From MPNP01 sp965215545 (GTDB taxonomy: Bacteria; Pseudomonadota; Alphaproteobacteria; Rhodobacterales; Rhodobacteraceae), in assembly GCA_965215545.1 (NCBI GenBank), contig OZ244066.1, positions 2,604,001-2,668,000 of the forward strand: 64,000 nt of DNA, written 5' to 3'. Numbering within the stretch: the stretch's first letter is position 1; each line of letters opens with the position of its first letter. Positions 18,483 to 27,637 of the stretch are shown here, piece after piece. The translations under genes were made by a program, and so were the position numbers. The notes under the pieces are model-generated. The model was not told where the DNA came from. It saw only the letters and a program-made list of their open reading frames with translations, and searched no databases.

Positions 18483-19705
18483 CGCAGAAACTCCCGATCC
18501 TGTTTGTCCTGATGACCGTCATGATCGACGCCATCGGCATCGGCATCATCATTCCCGTCTTTCCCAGTCTTTTGCTTGAGGTGGGTGGGGGCACGATTGC
18601 CAATGCCGCACTCTGGGGCGGTGCCCTGGTGGCAGCGTTTTCCGTCATGCAGCTGCTGTGCAGTCCAACGGTTGGCAATCTTTCGGATCGGTTTGGTCGT
18701 CGTCCGATCCTGCTGATCTCGCTTCTGGCCATGGGCATCGACTACATCATCATGGGTCTTGCCCACACCCTGTGGCTGCTGTTTCTTGCCCGGATTCTTG
18801 GCGGCATTGCCGCCTCGACGCCTGCCACGGCTGCTGCCTTCATGGCTGATATCTCACGGACCGAAGACAAGGCCCAGAATTTCGGCCTGATCAGCGCTGC
18901 CTTTGGGGTCGGCTTCATCCTTGGTCCCCTGATGGGTGCCGCCTTTGCTGAATTCGGCCCCCGGGTTCCCTTCCATGCCGCCGCGGCCCTGACCCTTGCC
19001 AATCTCCTCCTTGGCACTCTTGTCCTGCCTGAAACCGTCACGGATCGCCGCCGCCGCCCGTTTGTCTGGCGCCGGGCCAATCCGGTCGGTGCCCTCATCC
19101 ACCTTGGCAGATTGCCCGGCATGCGTCTCCTGCTGACCGTCTTCCTGCTCTATCACATCGCCTTTGCCGTCTACCCGGCCATCTGGTCATTCTGGGGCAT
19201 CGAACGGTTCGGTTGGGATGCCCGGATGATCGGATTCTCGCTCGCCATCTACGGGATGACGACGGCCTTCATGCAGGGATGGGGGATCCGGATTGTTCTT
19301 GCCTGGCTGACCGAACGTCAGACGGTTCTTGCCGGCATTGCACTGGAGGTCATCGGCCTCGTTGGTTTTGCCTTCATCGACCGACAGTGGCTGGTCTTTG
19401 CCCTCATTCCCCTCTCGGCATCGGGATCTGTGGCCCTGCCGGCCCTGCAGGGGATCATGTCGCGCATCGCTGACATCAATCAACAGGGAGAATTGCAGGG
19501 CCTCAGCACGAGTCTGATCTCCCTGGCCAACGTGATTTCGCCCCCGATCATGACGGTGATCTTCTCGCTCGCCATCAGTGGTGACCTGTCATTCTCCCTG
19601 CCCGGGGCACCCTATCTGCTGGCCGCCCTCATTGCCTCAGCCTGCATTCTCCTCATCGCCCTGCGCACCAGCGAAACCTCACGCCATGACCAGCCGGGTC
19701 TGTAG
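18479..19705 (+). CDS. MFS drug/metabolite transporter, TetA-like 12-TM family
   Basis: Proton-coupled exporter of about 408 aa. The first helix VLMTVMIDAIGIGIIIPVFP and the motif A loop GNLSDRFGRRP are diagnostic for the tetracycline-resistance-type DHA1 subgroup; motif C-like GVGFILGPLMG is in helix 5. GTG at 18479 is preferred because it couples to the hydrolase stop by GTGA; a TTG further up would add 12 residues. Pairing with a lactonase-like hydrolase suggests export or handling of a small organic acid or drug; resistance to tetracycline itself is not shown. Confidence 0.85.
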   Translation: MTQKLPILFVLMTVMIDAIGIGIIIPVFPSLLLEVGGGTIANAALWGGALVAAFSVMQLLCSPTVGNLSDRFGRRPILLISLLAMGIDYIIMGLAHTLWLLFLARILGGIAASTPATAAAFMADISRTEDKAQNFGLISAAFGVGFILGPLMGAAFAEFGPRVPFHAAAALTLANLLLGTLVLPETVTDRRRRPFVWRRANPVGALIHLGRLPGMRLLLTVFLLYHIAFAVYPAIWSFWGIERFGWDARMIGFSLAIYGMTTAFMQGWGIRIVLAWLTERQTVLAGIALEVIGLVGFAFIDRQWLVFALIPLSASGSVALPALQGIMSRIADINQQGELQGLSTSLISLANVISPPIMTVIFSLAISGDLSFSLPGAPYLLAALIASACILLIALRTSETSRHDQPGL

Positions 19706-19888
19706 TCCCGGACTGCGCCCGCAACACCTCCGACACCGCAGCATCGCACGACGCCGGGGCCGCCGGACATCAGCCGCGCCCTTGCCCGGGCCTACGCAAC
19801 CGGAAACGCCCCCTACCTGTAGCGACCTGCAATCATCCAGGCTGGCATGGGGTAAGGCAGTGGCCTTGTCAGCCCCCCCATGACCAAA
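19706..19888. other. Short convergent intergenic region
   Basis: No gene seen. A run of seven C precedes an ATG at 19880, but there is no ribosome-binding site or signal-peptide coding sequence after it. Confidence 0.4.
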
Positions 19889-20684
19889 TCACACAGGACA
19901 GCAGAGCTGCGGGGCCTGACAAAGCCGTGACCTTTCATGTACATAAACCGGACAGCGGGGCGAGTGTGCTGCTCCGCGGAGTGGTGCTTGCCGCGCTATC
20001 TCGGTGTTGCCGGGATCCAGCGGACTGGAGAGAAGGTCACCGGGGTCGAGGCCAGTGCTTTCGGACCCGCCGTTCCGTTCCGGTTTGCTGTTCCGGCCGC
20101 ATTCACTGCGCCGGTCGGTGGTCACGGTGATGTTGACCCACACCCCGCAGTCCACCTTCCCGCCAGGGCCGATTCTCGCGCTGCCGCGGACGACTGCCGT
20201 TCCGGAAACCACCCCTCCCGGTATCGCCCGTGTGTTGTCATGCCAGGTCAGCTTCGGCGACCCGATGACCTTTGCCGATCCGGAAAACATCGCCACCGTC
20301 AACCACACCGCCGGAAAAGGATCCGGGCGTTTCCGTCAACGCGGGCACTGCCGACGACGACGGTTGAAAGCACCTTCGCGTTACCGAAGATATGGCGAAG
20401 ATATGGCGAAGATATGGGGATCCTGCTCCACATACCCACTTCCGGAGGACCGCGTGACCAGAGACAGTGGCGTCGTCGATCCAGCCATCGCCGAGGACGC
20501 GGGCGTTGCCCGATACCGTCGAATTCCAGCACTCCATGGCTTCCGGGCCGACAAGGACAGAGTCCGCCACGGTGGCGTTCTTGCCAACCCATCCGCCCCC
20601 GTTGGGGTGCGGCGATCCCCCAACCCGATCAACTCCGGAGCACCCGTCCCCCGCCTGTCCGGCCAGGGTGAAGGCCGCAAGCAC
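19889..20684 (-). pseudogene. Frameshifted beta-helix (hexapeptide-like repeat) protein
   Basis: Translations of three frames together give a run of short repeats of the NARV/GNAxV type: GKNATVADSVLVG, STVSGNARVLGDGWIDDATVSG, then GNAKVLSTVVVGSARVDGNARI, then MFSGSAKVIG and SGTAVVRGSARIGPGG. This pattern folds as a parallel beta-helix in surface or secreted proteins. The frame breaks first at an 11-bp tandem repeat (20385-20417) and again near 20316-20325, where one extra T in the minus-strand T run would restore it. The GTG at 20684 lies 12 bp after the stop of the secreted gene at 20697. It is either a decayed gene or one switched off by slippage; function unknown. Confidence 0.65.
20385..20417 (-). 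repeat. Three exact copies of an 11-bp tandem repeat inside the beta-helix frame
   Basis: Unit CGAAGATATGG on the plus strand (CCATATCTTCG in coding sense), copies at 20385-20395, 20396-20406 and 20407-20417. Eleven is not a multiple of three, so each gain or loss changes the frame. By hand translation two copies join PYLRHIF directly to GNAKVLSTVVVG in frame; three copies do not. Confidence 0.95.
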
Positions 20685-20696
20685 GGCGCCCTTTGG

Positions 20697-21347
20697 TCAG
20701 CGGATGCGCACCCCGTCCTCATAGAGATGGCCGTCCGGCTCGTTATAGCCGGAGGGCAGGCTGCGGCCGCAGCCCTCGCCACTCGAGAAGAAGGCGGTGG
20801 TGCGGGATTTCCTGACTGCATACGGCTTGGGGTTGGACCGAATTTCATCAATCCAGACGGCCATCATGCCGCTGCCGATGTTCCCGCCAAAGCCCTTGAT
20901 CACGGCCCCGGCCCCGGCCCGGATATCCAGGGTGAGGTCCTGGTCCAGGGCTCCGGTTCCAAACGTGGCATAACCGCCTTCTCGACTCGGGGCGAGATTT
21001 TGCCACGCACCGCCCTCGCGCCGCCATTCCAGCTGGTTCCATTCAGTGGTTGGCTGGCTTTTCACTTCAATTCTGACGGTTGAGCCGCCAAAGTCTCTGA
21101 AGGCGACGGCGGGATTGGTGGACGACAGGCGCAAATGCCAGCGCAGGTGGTCGCCGCCGCAGCCGCCCACGTGGTAGCCGTTGATGTTGCCGGTGACGGA
21201 GATCGTGCATGTCCCGGTTGTGCAGGCGTTCTGTGCCATCACCGCCGATGGCAGGGCCAGGACCAGGGCCGCCAATGCGACGATGAGAGCTGTCAGGTGT
21301 TCACGATGTGTTTTGTTCTGGGCGGGGGGGGGTGTGAAGCGGATCAT
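20697..21347 (-). CDS. Secreted protein with poly-C leader, related to the one at 46202
   Basis: 216-aa exported protein. The ATG at 21347 has GGAG 9 nt upstream. The start MIRFTPPPAQ is encoded across nine consecutive C, then a signal peptide ALIVALAALVLALPSAVMAQ. The mature start CTTGTCTISVTG...GGCGGDHLRWHLRLSSTN aligns with the 46202 protein (CNSNICTVTLAN...DGCGEH...IFSSTN). Further shared points are EWRREGGAWQNL with EWR..NGRWQDP. Two cysteine pairs suggest disulfides. The frame is intact with nine C. No known domain; a small cysteine-stabilised extracellular protein is all that can be said. The frameshifted beta-helix gene follows directly. Confidence 0.78.
   Translation of the reverse strand: MIRFTPPPAQNKTHREHLTALIVALAALVLALPSAVMAQNACTTGTCTISVTGNINGYHVGGCGGDHLRWHLRLSSTNPAVAFRDFGGSTVRIEVKSQPTTEWNQLEWRREGGAWQNLAPSREGGYATFGTGALDQDLTLDIRAGAGAVIKGFGGNIGSGMMAVWIDEIRSNPKPYAVRKSRTTAFFSSGEGCGRSLPSGYNEPDGHLYEDGVRIR
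21324..21332 (-). repeat. Nine consecutive C (coding strand) in codons 6-8 of the secreted gene
   Basis: Homopolymer G9 on the plus strand. It falls between the start codon and the hydrophobic core of the signal peptide, so a one-base change would abolish the protein. The frame is open at the present length. Confidence 0.95.
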
Positions 21348-21446
21348 GGGGTCGTCTCCAATTTCCAATGACATGGCGACTCTCCCTCTACGTCCCTTGC
21401 CACCGGAAGGCAAGAGTGAATGTCAGACTGAGGCACTACCCCGACC

Positions 21447-21780
21447 TCAGATCGCCCGGGCCGGCTGCCGCCACAGTGCCGTCGCCATTGACAGAGGCAT
21501 CGGGTGTCGAGGGGGTGATCCCGAGACGGCGGGCCAGTGCCCGGACGTTGGTCGCGCGCCTGGCCATGGCATCCATGGCCGTGCCGACCTGGTGGTGTTG
21601 CTCGGGGCACAGGTGTTCATCCTCGAGTTCAAGATGGCCGAGGGGGCCCTTGATGCCGCGCGCCCAGATGCGAGCGCGGGGCCATGCCGACGCCCATCAC
21701 GGCAAGATTGTCCATCCTGTCGCCATCGTGTGCGGGCGGCGCTTGCAGAGTGATGGCCTGACCTGTTCCGGAACAGGTCA
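21447..21780 (-). pseudogene. Decayed coding remnant, family unknown
   Basis: Two minus-strand frames look coding. One (about 21670-21780) reads GQAITLQAPPAHDGDRMDN then LAVMGVGMAPR. The other (about 21447-21705) reads ARIWARGIKGPLGHLEL, EDEHLCPEQHHQVG, AMDAMARRATNVRALARRLG and ends in a stop just upstream of the secreted gene. A one-base shift near 21675 would join them at APR/ARIW. No start or ribosome-binding site is seen and I do not recognise the family. 21781-22114 beyond it shows no supported gene. Confidence 0.35.
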
Positions 21781-22114
21781 TGGGCTCTTGCGGCAACGGA
21801 GATCGTCTGACTCAACAGGGTTTTTCGGCAGGCACCAGTTTTGGTGTACAGATCCCTGTCGGCAGGACATCCACCTGCACCGCCCGTTCCTGACCTGCCG
21901 GAGCCTGACGTGCTGGTGTGCCTGCGAGGTGCGGGGGCCGATGGCGCCCTGAATGGTTCGCATGCCCCAACCGTGCGACCGATGGGGAGACAATCCCCCT
22001 GTCGATGCCCTGCCATTGTCCTGACGGATGTGATTGTCGCGGCCGGATCCCCGGACGGCGTTGTGATCCTGGCCCCTTGTCGTCGCGGGACGGGATGTGA
22101 CCGGGGCAGGGCCA

Positions 22115-23305
22115 TCAGGAGGTCTCCAGCGTGAGGTGCAGGGCTTCCAGACCATGGAAATGATACTGGTTGGCATAGCGCGGCGGGTGGGTCAGCGAGA
22201 GAGTCGGGAAGCGTTTGAAGAGGACGGCAAGGGCGATGGCGAGTTCGAGGCGGGCCAGCGGCGCGCCGATGCAGAAGTGGATTCCGGCGCCGAATGATGT
22301 GTGGGGCTGCAGGTTGCGCAGGGGATCAAAGCGGTCCGGATCCGGGACCATCGCCGGATCCCGGTTGGCCGCAGCCAGCACAAGGCCGATGATGCTTCCT
22401 TGCGGGACGTCATGACCGGCAATCACGCTGTCAGCGAGAGCGATGCGCTCGAAGATATGCAAGGGTGGATCATAGCGCAGGATTTCCTCGACGGTGGCCT
22501 CGATGCACACGGGGGCCAGCAGGGGAGGGATGGCCCGACCGGATTCAAGGAGGACCTTGACACCATTGCCAATGGCATTGGCTGTCGCCTCATGGCCGGC
22601 ATTCAGGAGCAGGATCACCGTTGCCACCACCTCGCGGTGACTCAATGTCTTGCCTTTTTCATCAGCCTGAAGGAGCCGGGTGATGAGACTGTCGCTCGGT
22701 GCCCGGCGCTGACGGTCAATCTCGGTGCCGATGAAGGCGGCAAAGTCCCGGGCCGACTGATTGGCGCGGCGTTCCACAGCCGCATCCCGCCGAGCCTGGT
22801 ACATGGCGACCATGTCATGCGACCAGGCCAGCATCTGACTGGCCATTGCTGCCGGCACACCGAGCAGGCGGGCAATGGTCAGGATCGGCAGGCGCTCGGC
22901 AAAATTGCCAATGAGCTCGTACGGGGAGTCGGCCTCGTCAAGGAGGGTGTGGGCCGTCTGCTCAATGAACGGCCGGAGTTCGGCAATGGCCCGGCTGGTG
23001 AATGCACGGGTCAGGACCTTCCGGATCCGGGTGTGCTCGGGCGGCTCAAGGGCCAGCAGCGAGACGCTTTCGAGCCGGGCAAAGTCGGCCAGATGCGGCT
23101 GGGTCAACCCATGTCGTTCAGGCGGCAAGGACCGTCCCCAGTTGCGGTCGCGCAGGATCTGGTTGACGGTGGCCGCATCGAAGGTATGGATGGTTCCATA
23201 ATCCTCCCAATACACAAGGGGTCCACACGTTCGGGCCCGTTTGTAGAATGCATAGGGCGACTGGACGAAGGCGTCCTCGGTGGGCGATTGGGTGATGGAT
23301 TGCAT
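22115..23305 (-). CDS. Cytochrome P450
   Basis: Haem-thiolate monooxygenase, 396 aa, soluble bacterial type. The I-helix is LLLNAGHEATANAIGNG (normally AGxxT; here AGHEA-T), the K-helix ExxR is in VEEILRYDPP, and the haem loop is FGAGIHFCIGAPLARLE with the Cys ligand. Last gene of a seven-gene operon with an aldehyde dehydrogenase, an SDR and a BMP-type importer, so it probably oxidises an imported compound; the substrate is not evident. No ferredoxin or ferredoxin reductase gene is adjacent. Confidence 0.93.
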   Translation of the reverse strand: MQSITQSPTEDAFVQSPYAFYKRARTCGPLVYWEDYGTIHTFDAATVNQILRDRNWGRSLPPERHGLTQPHLADFARLESVSLLALEPPEHTRIRKVLTRAFTSRAIAELRPFIEQTAHTLLDEADSPYELIGNFAERLPILTIARLLGVPAAMASQMLAWSHDMVAMYQARRDAAVERRANQSARDFAAFIGTEIDRQRRAPSDSLITRLLQADEKGKTLSHREVVATVILLLNAGHEATANAIGNGVKVLLESGRAIPPLLAPVCIEATVEEILRYDPPLHIFERIALADSVIAGHDVPQGSIIGLVLAAANRDPAMVPDPDRFDPLRNLQPHTSFGAGIHFCIGAPLARLELAIALAVLFKRFPTLSLTHPPRYANQYHFHGLEALHLTLETS

Positions 23306-23329
23306 GGGCGCGCTCCCGGGTGATCCCGA

Positions 23330-24094
23330 TCAGATACAACGGCCGCCATCGACCTCGAGGATGACACCGGTGATGAACGCGGCTTCATCGGATGCCAGGA
23401 AGACCGCCGCTGCAGCAATGTCGTCGGGCTGACTGAACCGTCCGAGTGGGATGGAGGCGAGGAATTTGGCCTTGCGTTCGGGTGTCAGTGGGCCGCCCAT
23501 GAAGGTCTCGAGCAGTCCCGTCTCGCCGATGACGGGTGCGATCCCGACCACCCGGATTCTGTCCGGGGCCAGTTCGACAGCGAGTGATTTCGTCATGGTG
23601 TTGACAGCACCCTTGGTCGAATTGTACCAGGTCAGGCCCGGTCGTGGCCGCAGCCCGGCCGTCGAGGTGATGTTGATCATCACGCCTGGGGCTACCGCGC
23701 GCCAGTGTGGAACGATGGACCGGGTCATGTGATGGATTGCAAACACATTGACTTCGTAGACCCGGCGCAATGCCTCGGGCGGGACCTCGAGGAGGGGTTG
23801 ATTCCTGTGGCTCCAGCCGGCGTTGTTGACCACGACATCGATCCTGGTCATGGTCGCGATGCAGGCTGCCACGGTGTCCTGGACCTGGTCGGCATCGGCG
23901 ACATCGCAGAGATAGCCCCGGGCCCCTGGAGTGCCACAGGTTGCGTTGATGTCGGCGACAACGCTGGCAAGGGCATCGGAGTCGATGTCGAGAGCGGCAA
24001 CCTCAGCCCCTTCGAGGCAGAAACGGCGTGCCATGGCCGCACCAAAGCCGGAGCCCGCGCCGGTGATGATCACTCGCTTGCCCTCAAGGCGCAT
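23330..24094 (-). CDS. Short-chain dehydrogenase/reductase (SDR)
   Basis: Classical SDR of 254 aa. The cofactor motif is TGAGSGFGAAMA, NNAGWSH is the structural NNAG, the catalytic Ser is in MINITSTAG and YNSTK gives the Tyr and Lys. The acidic residue after beta-2 (ALDID) favours NAD(H). It lies 3 bp from the ALDH stop and 24 bp before the P450 start, so it likely oxidises an alcohol in the same pathway. Confidence 0.92.
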   Translation of the reverse strand: MRLEGKRVIITGAGSGFGAAMARRFCLEGAEVAALDIDSDALASVVADINATCGTPGARGYLCDVADADQVQDTVAACIATMTRIDVVVNNAGWSHRNQPLLEVPPEALRRVYEVNVFAIHHMTRSIVPHWRAVAPGVMINITSTAGLRPRPGLTWYNSTKGAVNTMTKSLAVELAPDRIRVVGIAPVIGETGLLETFMGGPLTPERKAKFLASIPLGRFSQPDDIAAAAVFLASDEAAFITGVILEVDGGRCI

Positions 24095-24097
24095 GGA

Positions 24098-25588
24098 TCA
24101 CCCGGTCCATTGCACGATGGTCTTGAGACGGGAGAATGCACGGAGGGCCTCGAAGCCCTTCTCACGCCCATGACCGGACTTGCCAACCCCGCCAAAGGGA
24201 AGTTCGACGCCGCCGCCAGCCCCGAAACAGTTCAGAAAGACCTGGCCACAGCGCAGGGCGTTGGCCATGCGGGCCTGCCGCCCGCCATCACGGGTCCAGA
24301 CACCGGCCACGAGGCCATAGTCGGTGTCATTGGCCATGTGGATGGCCGCCGCCTCGCCCCGAAACCGCATGCAGACGAGAACCGGACCGAATACCTCATC
24401 CCGCATGAGTGGACCGGCCAGGTCCTGCCCGTCAATCAACGCCGCAGTCACATAAAATCCTGTCGCGGCGGCCGTTGGTGCCAGCTGGCCTCTGGCGATG
24501 ACCTGCGCATCCGGGCAGGTTGCAAGGTGGCCCTGGACCCGGTCACGCTGACGGGCGGAAATCAGGGGGCCAAGATCCGGCTCCGACTCCGGGGGTCCTG
24601 CCACCGTGGTGGCAAAACCCTCCTTGAGACGGGCCAGGACATCATCAGCGATCATGGCGTCGACCAGCAGGCGTGAGCCGGCCGAGCAGGTCTGGCCACT
24701 GTTTTGGATGATACCATTCAAAATCATGGGGATGGACCGATCGAGATCGGCATCGGCAAAGACAATCTGCGGGGATTTGCCTCCGAGTTCCAGGGTGCAG
24801 CCCGTCTGGTTGCGGGCTGCCGCCGCCTGGATGCGGGCCCCGGTCTCGGGCGAGCCGGTAAAGGACAGGAAATCGATGCCGGGATGGGCTGCCAGGGCCG
24901 CACCGACCGCCGGCCCCGTGCCGGTCACAAGATTGAGGGCGCCGGCCGGGATGCCAACCTCGCGGGCCAGATCAGTCAGGGCCAGGGGAGTCAGACAGGC
25001 ATCTTCAGCCGGTTTGAGGACAACTGCATTGCCCATGGCAAGGGAGGGAGCCAGGGTCCGGCCAAAGATCTGGGCAGGATAGTTCCAGGGAATGATGTGC
25101 CCCGTGACACCATGAGGTTCGCGGCGGGTCCGGACATCGTGATCATGCAAATAGGGAATCGTCTCGCCCCCCAGCTTGTCGACGCCGCCGGCATAGAATT
25201 CGAAATAACGGGCAGTGGCAACAATGTCGGCCCTGGCCTGACGCAGCGGTTTGCCGGTATCACGGGCTTCAAGTCCGGCAAGGCGCTCGGTGTTCGCGGC
25301 AATCGACTCGGCAAGGTGCATCAGGAGGCGGCCACGGTCGACGGGATTGAGGCGGGACCAGGCGCCGCCATCGGTCGCAGCCCGGGCCGCCTTGACAGCC
25401 CGATCGATATCGGCGGATCCGGAACCGGCAAGAGTGCCGATGCTGTCCCCATTGGCCGGATTGATGGTCTCGAGCGTCTGGCCCGATGCCGCACCCGACC
25501 AGGCGCCGTCAATGAAATTGGTCCGGCCCGAATGCGGGGTCATGGGTGCGGTGGGATCGGCTGGCTGACCATCATCGTTCCTTGACAT
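24098..25588 (-). CDS. NAD(P)-dependent aldehyde dehydrogenase
   Basis: Oxidises an aldehyde to an acid. 496 aa, full length. ELGGKSPQIVFADAD carries the catalytic Glu and NSGQTCSAGSRLLV the nucleophile Cys; the NAD-binding SFTGSPETG and the late FLNCFGAGGGVELPFGGVGKSGHGRE are typical of the betaine-aldehyde/gamma-aminobutyraldehyde-like branch. The start overlaps the upstream permease by 17 bp. Works between importer and SDR/P450 in the inferred oxidation pathway. Confidence 0.92.
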   Translation of the reverse strand: MSRNDDGQPADPTAPMTPHSGRTNFIDGAWSGAASGQTLETINPANGDSIGTLAGSGSADIDRAVKAARAATDGGAWSRLNPVDRGRLLMHLAESIAANTERLAGLEARDTGKPLRQARADIVATARYFEFYAGGVDKLGGETIPYLHDHDVRTRREPHGVTGHIIPWNYPAQIFGRTLAPSLAMGNAVVLKPAEDACLTPLALTDLAREVGIPAGALNLVTGTGPAVGAALAAHPGIDFLSFTGSPETGARIQAAAARNQTGCTLELGGKSPQIVFADADLDRSIPMILNGIIQNSGQTCSAGSRLLVDAMIADDVLARLKEGFATTVAGPPESEPDLGPLISARQRDRVQGHLATCPDAQVIARGQLAPTAAATGFYVTAALIDGQDLAGPLMRDEVFGPVLVCMRFRGEAAAIHMANDTDYGLVAGVWTRDGGRQARMANALRCGQVFLNCFGAGGGVELPFGGVGKSGHGREKGFEALRAFSRLKTIVQWTG

Positions 25589-26540
25589 AGGGCTCGCCCC
25601 CGGCCCGGGGTGGGATGGCCTTGCCCACGAAGCCCGCCAGAATCACGACCGTCAGGATGTATGGCAGGGCCTGCATGAACTGGACAGGGACAACACCGAC
25701 TCCCTCGATCGTGATGTTCTGGTAGCGGATGGCAATCGCTTCCAGGAGCCCGAACAGCAGGCAGGCTGCCAGGGCATAACCGGGCCGCCATTTGGCAAAG
25801 ATCAGGGCGGCCAGGGCGATGAATCCCTTGCCGGCTGTCATGTCGCGGATGAATCCGGCTGCCATGCCGGTCGCCAGATAGGCGCCGCCAAGACCGCACA
25901 GCAGGCCGCAGATCATGGTGGCCTGGTAGCGCAGGGCCGTCACCGAGATGCCGCCGGTGTCAACAGCCTCGGGGTTCTCGCCCACCGCCCGCAACCGCAG
26001 ACCGAACCGGGTCCGGTAGAGCAGCCACCCCGTGGCGGGCACTGCCAGCAGGGCCAGGTAGACGGGCAGTGTGTGGCCCGAGAGCAGGTCCCGATAGAAC
26101 GGGCCGAGGACAGGAATGCCGCCAAGGGTTTCCGCCAGAGGAAACTCAAGCGTCAGGAAGCGCTCGGGGCCGGCAAGCGAAGGGGTACGCCCCCCGAGTT
26201 TGAACCAGTTCTGGCCGATGAGGGCCGTCATGCCGGAGGCCAGGAAATTGATGGCAACACCCGAGATCAACTGATTGCCCTTGAAGGTGATGGAGGCCAG
26301 CCCATGGACGAGGGCCAGCAACATGGATGCGGTCAGGCCAGCAACCAGGCCCAGCCAGACCGATCCGGTGGCAGCCGCCACAGCCGCCGAGAAGAAGGCC
26401 GATGCCAACATCTTGCCTTCCAGACCAATATCAAAGATGCCAGCCCGCTCGGAAAAGAGCCCGGCCAGGCAGGCAAAGAGCAGCGGTGTCGAGAGCCGCA
26501 GCATCGAATCGAGAATCTGGAGCAGAATCGTGTAGTCCAT
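25572..26540 (-). CDS. BMP-type ABC importer, second permease
   Basis: Integral membrane permease of 322 aa with about eight to nine hydrophobic segments, of the YufQ/NupQ type (LFACLAGLFSERAGIFDIGLEGKMLASAF is the start region of this group; only part is diagnostic). Pairs with the permease upstream, overlapping it by one base. Together with the BMP substrate-binding protein it forms the importer. Confidence 0.9.
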   Translation of the reverse strand: MDYTILLQILDSMLRLSTPLLFACLAGLFSERAGIFDIGLEGKMLASAFFSAAVAAATGSVWLGLVAGLTASMLLALVHGLASITFKGNQLISGVAINFLASGMTALIGQNWFKLGGRTPSLAGPERFLTLEFPLAETLGGIPVLGPFYRDLLSGHTLPVYLALLAVPATGWLLYRTRFGLRLRAVGENPEAVDTGGISVTALRYQATMICGLLCGLGGAYLATGMAAGFIRDMTAGKGFIALAALIFAKWRPGYALAACLLFGLLEAIAIRYQNITIEGVGVVPVQFMQALPYILTVVILAGFVGKAIPPRAGGEPYVKER

Positions 26541-27637
26541 CAGGGCCTCGTGCCCTGATGACGCAGAATCAGGTTGCGGACGGGCACCCGGACCATGTTT
26601 TCCAGTGCCCCGGTAAAGAGAATGACAAGGGCCTGGATCACAACGATCATCTCGCGGCTGACAGCAGGCATCTCGAATTCGAGTTCTATGCCACCCTGAT
26701 AGAGGGCCCCGAAGAGGATGGCAGCCAGCAAGACACCAACCGGGTGGGACCGGCCCATGAGCGCCACGGCGATGCCGACGAACCCGGCCCCCTGGACCGT
26801 ATCGTTCAGGAGCCGTTCGGCTTCACCCATGACGGTGTTGAGAGCCATGGCACCCGCCAGGGCTCCCGAGATGGTCATGGCGACCAGGATGATCCGGGTT
26901 GGCGAGATTCCCGCATAGACTGCCGCCGATTCGCTCCAGCCGTAGGCCCGGATGGCATAGCCAAGCCGGGTCCGCCAGATCAGGATCCACACGAGGGCAG
27001 AAGCCAGCAGTGCCAGAAGGAAGGTGATGTTCAGGGGTGGGGATTTGGGAAAGGCAATGCCAATCCAGGCAAACATCTCATGGGCCGAGGGCAGGTGGGT
27101 TGTCTCGGCAAAGCGGGCCGACTCCGGTGCCATCTGCCCCGGTGGCTTGAAGACATGAACAAGGAGATAGAGCATCAGCGCATAGGCGATGAAGTTGAAC
27201 ATGATCGTCGTGATGACGATGTGACTGCCGCGCCGGGCCTGCAGGTAGGCGGGCAGAAAGGCCCAGGCCGCCCCGAAGAGGGATGCAGCCATAATGGCGG
27301 CCGGGAAGGCCAGAAGCCAGTGGGGCCAGGGGATGCCAAGACAGACAATGGCCACACCGAGCCCACCGATCATCGCCTGACCCTCGCCGCCGATGTTGAA
27401 CATGCGAGCATGGAAAGCCACGGCGACGGCCAGACCCGTGAAGATGAAATTCGTCGTGTAGTAGAGCGTATAACCCCAGCCATAGGCCGAACCGACGGCG
27501 CCCTTGAGGATGATCAGAATGGCCCGAAAGGGATTCTCGCCGATCAGGACCACCACCAGACCGGAGACGAGCAGGGCCAGGGTCAGGTTGATGAGGGGGA
27601 TGAGGACCACATCCACCCATTTGGGGATGCCGCTCAT
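26540..27637 (-). CDS. BMP-type ABC importer, first permease
   Basis: Permease of 365 aa in the YufP/NupP group. The conserved FNIGGEGQAMIGGLG loop follows AVAFHAR. About nine membrane segments. The start overlaps the ATPase stop by 4 bp (ATGA). Transporters of this class take up purine and pyrimidine nucleosides or related compounds in characterised cases. Confidence 0.9.
   Translation of the reverse strand: MSGIPKWVDVVLIPLINLTLALLVSGLVVVLIGENPFRAILIILKGAVGSAYGWGYTLYYTTNFIFTGLAVAVAFHARMFNIGGEGQAMIGGLGVAIVCLGIPWPHWLLAFPAAIMAASLFGAAWAFLPAYLQARRGSHIVITTIMFNFIAYALMLYLLVHVFKPPGQMAPESARFAETTHLPSAHEMFAWIGIAFPKSPPLNITFLLALLASALVWILIWRTRLGYAIRAYGWSESAAVYAGISPTRIILVAMTISGALAGAMALNTVMGEAERLLNDTVQGAGFVGIAVALMGRSHPVGVLLAAILFGALYQGGIELEFEMPAVSREMIVVIQALVILFTGALENMVRVPVRNLILRHQGTRP

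Noticed and set aside
19873..19882. Seven C then ATG near 19880
   Set aside because: The C run precedes the start codon rather than following it, and no signal-peptide frame follows.
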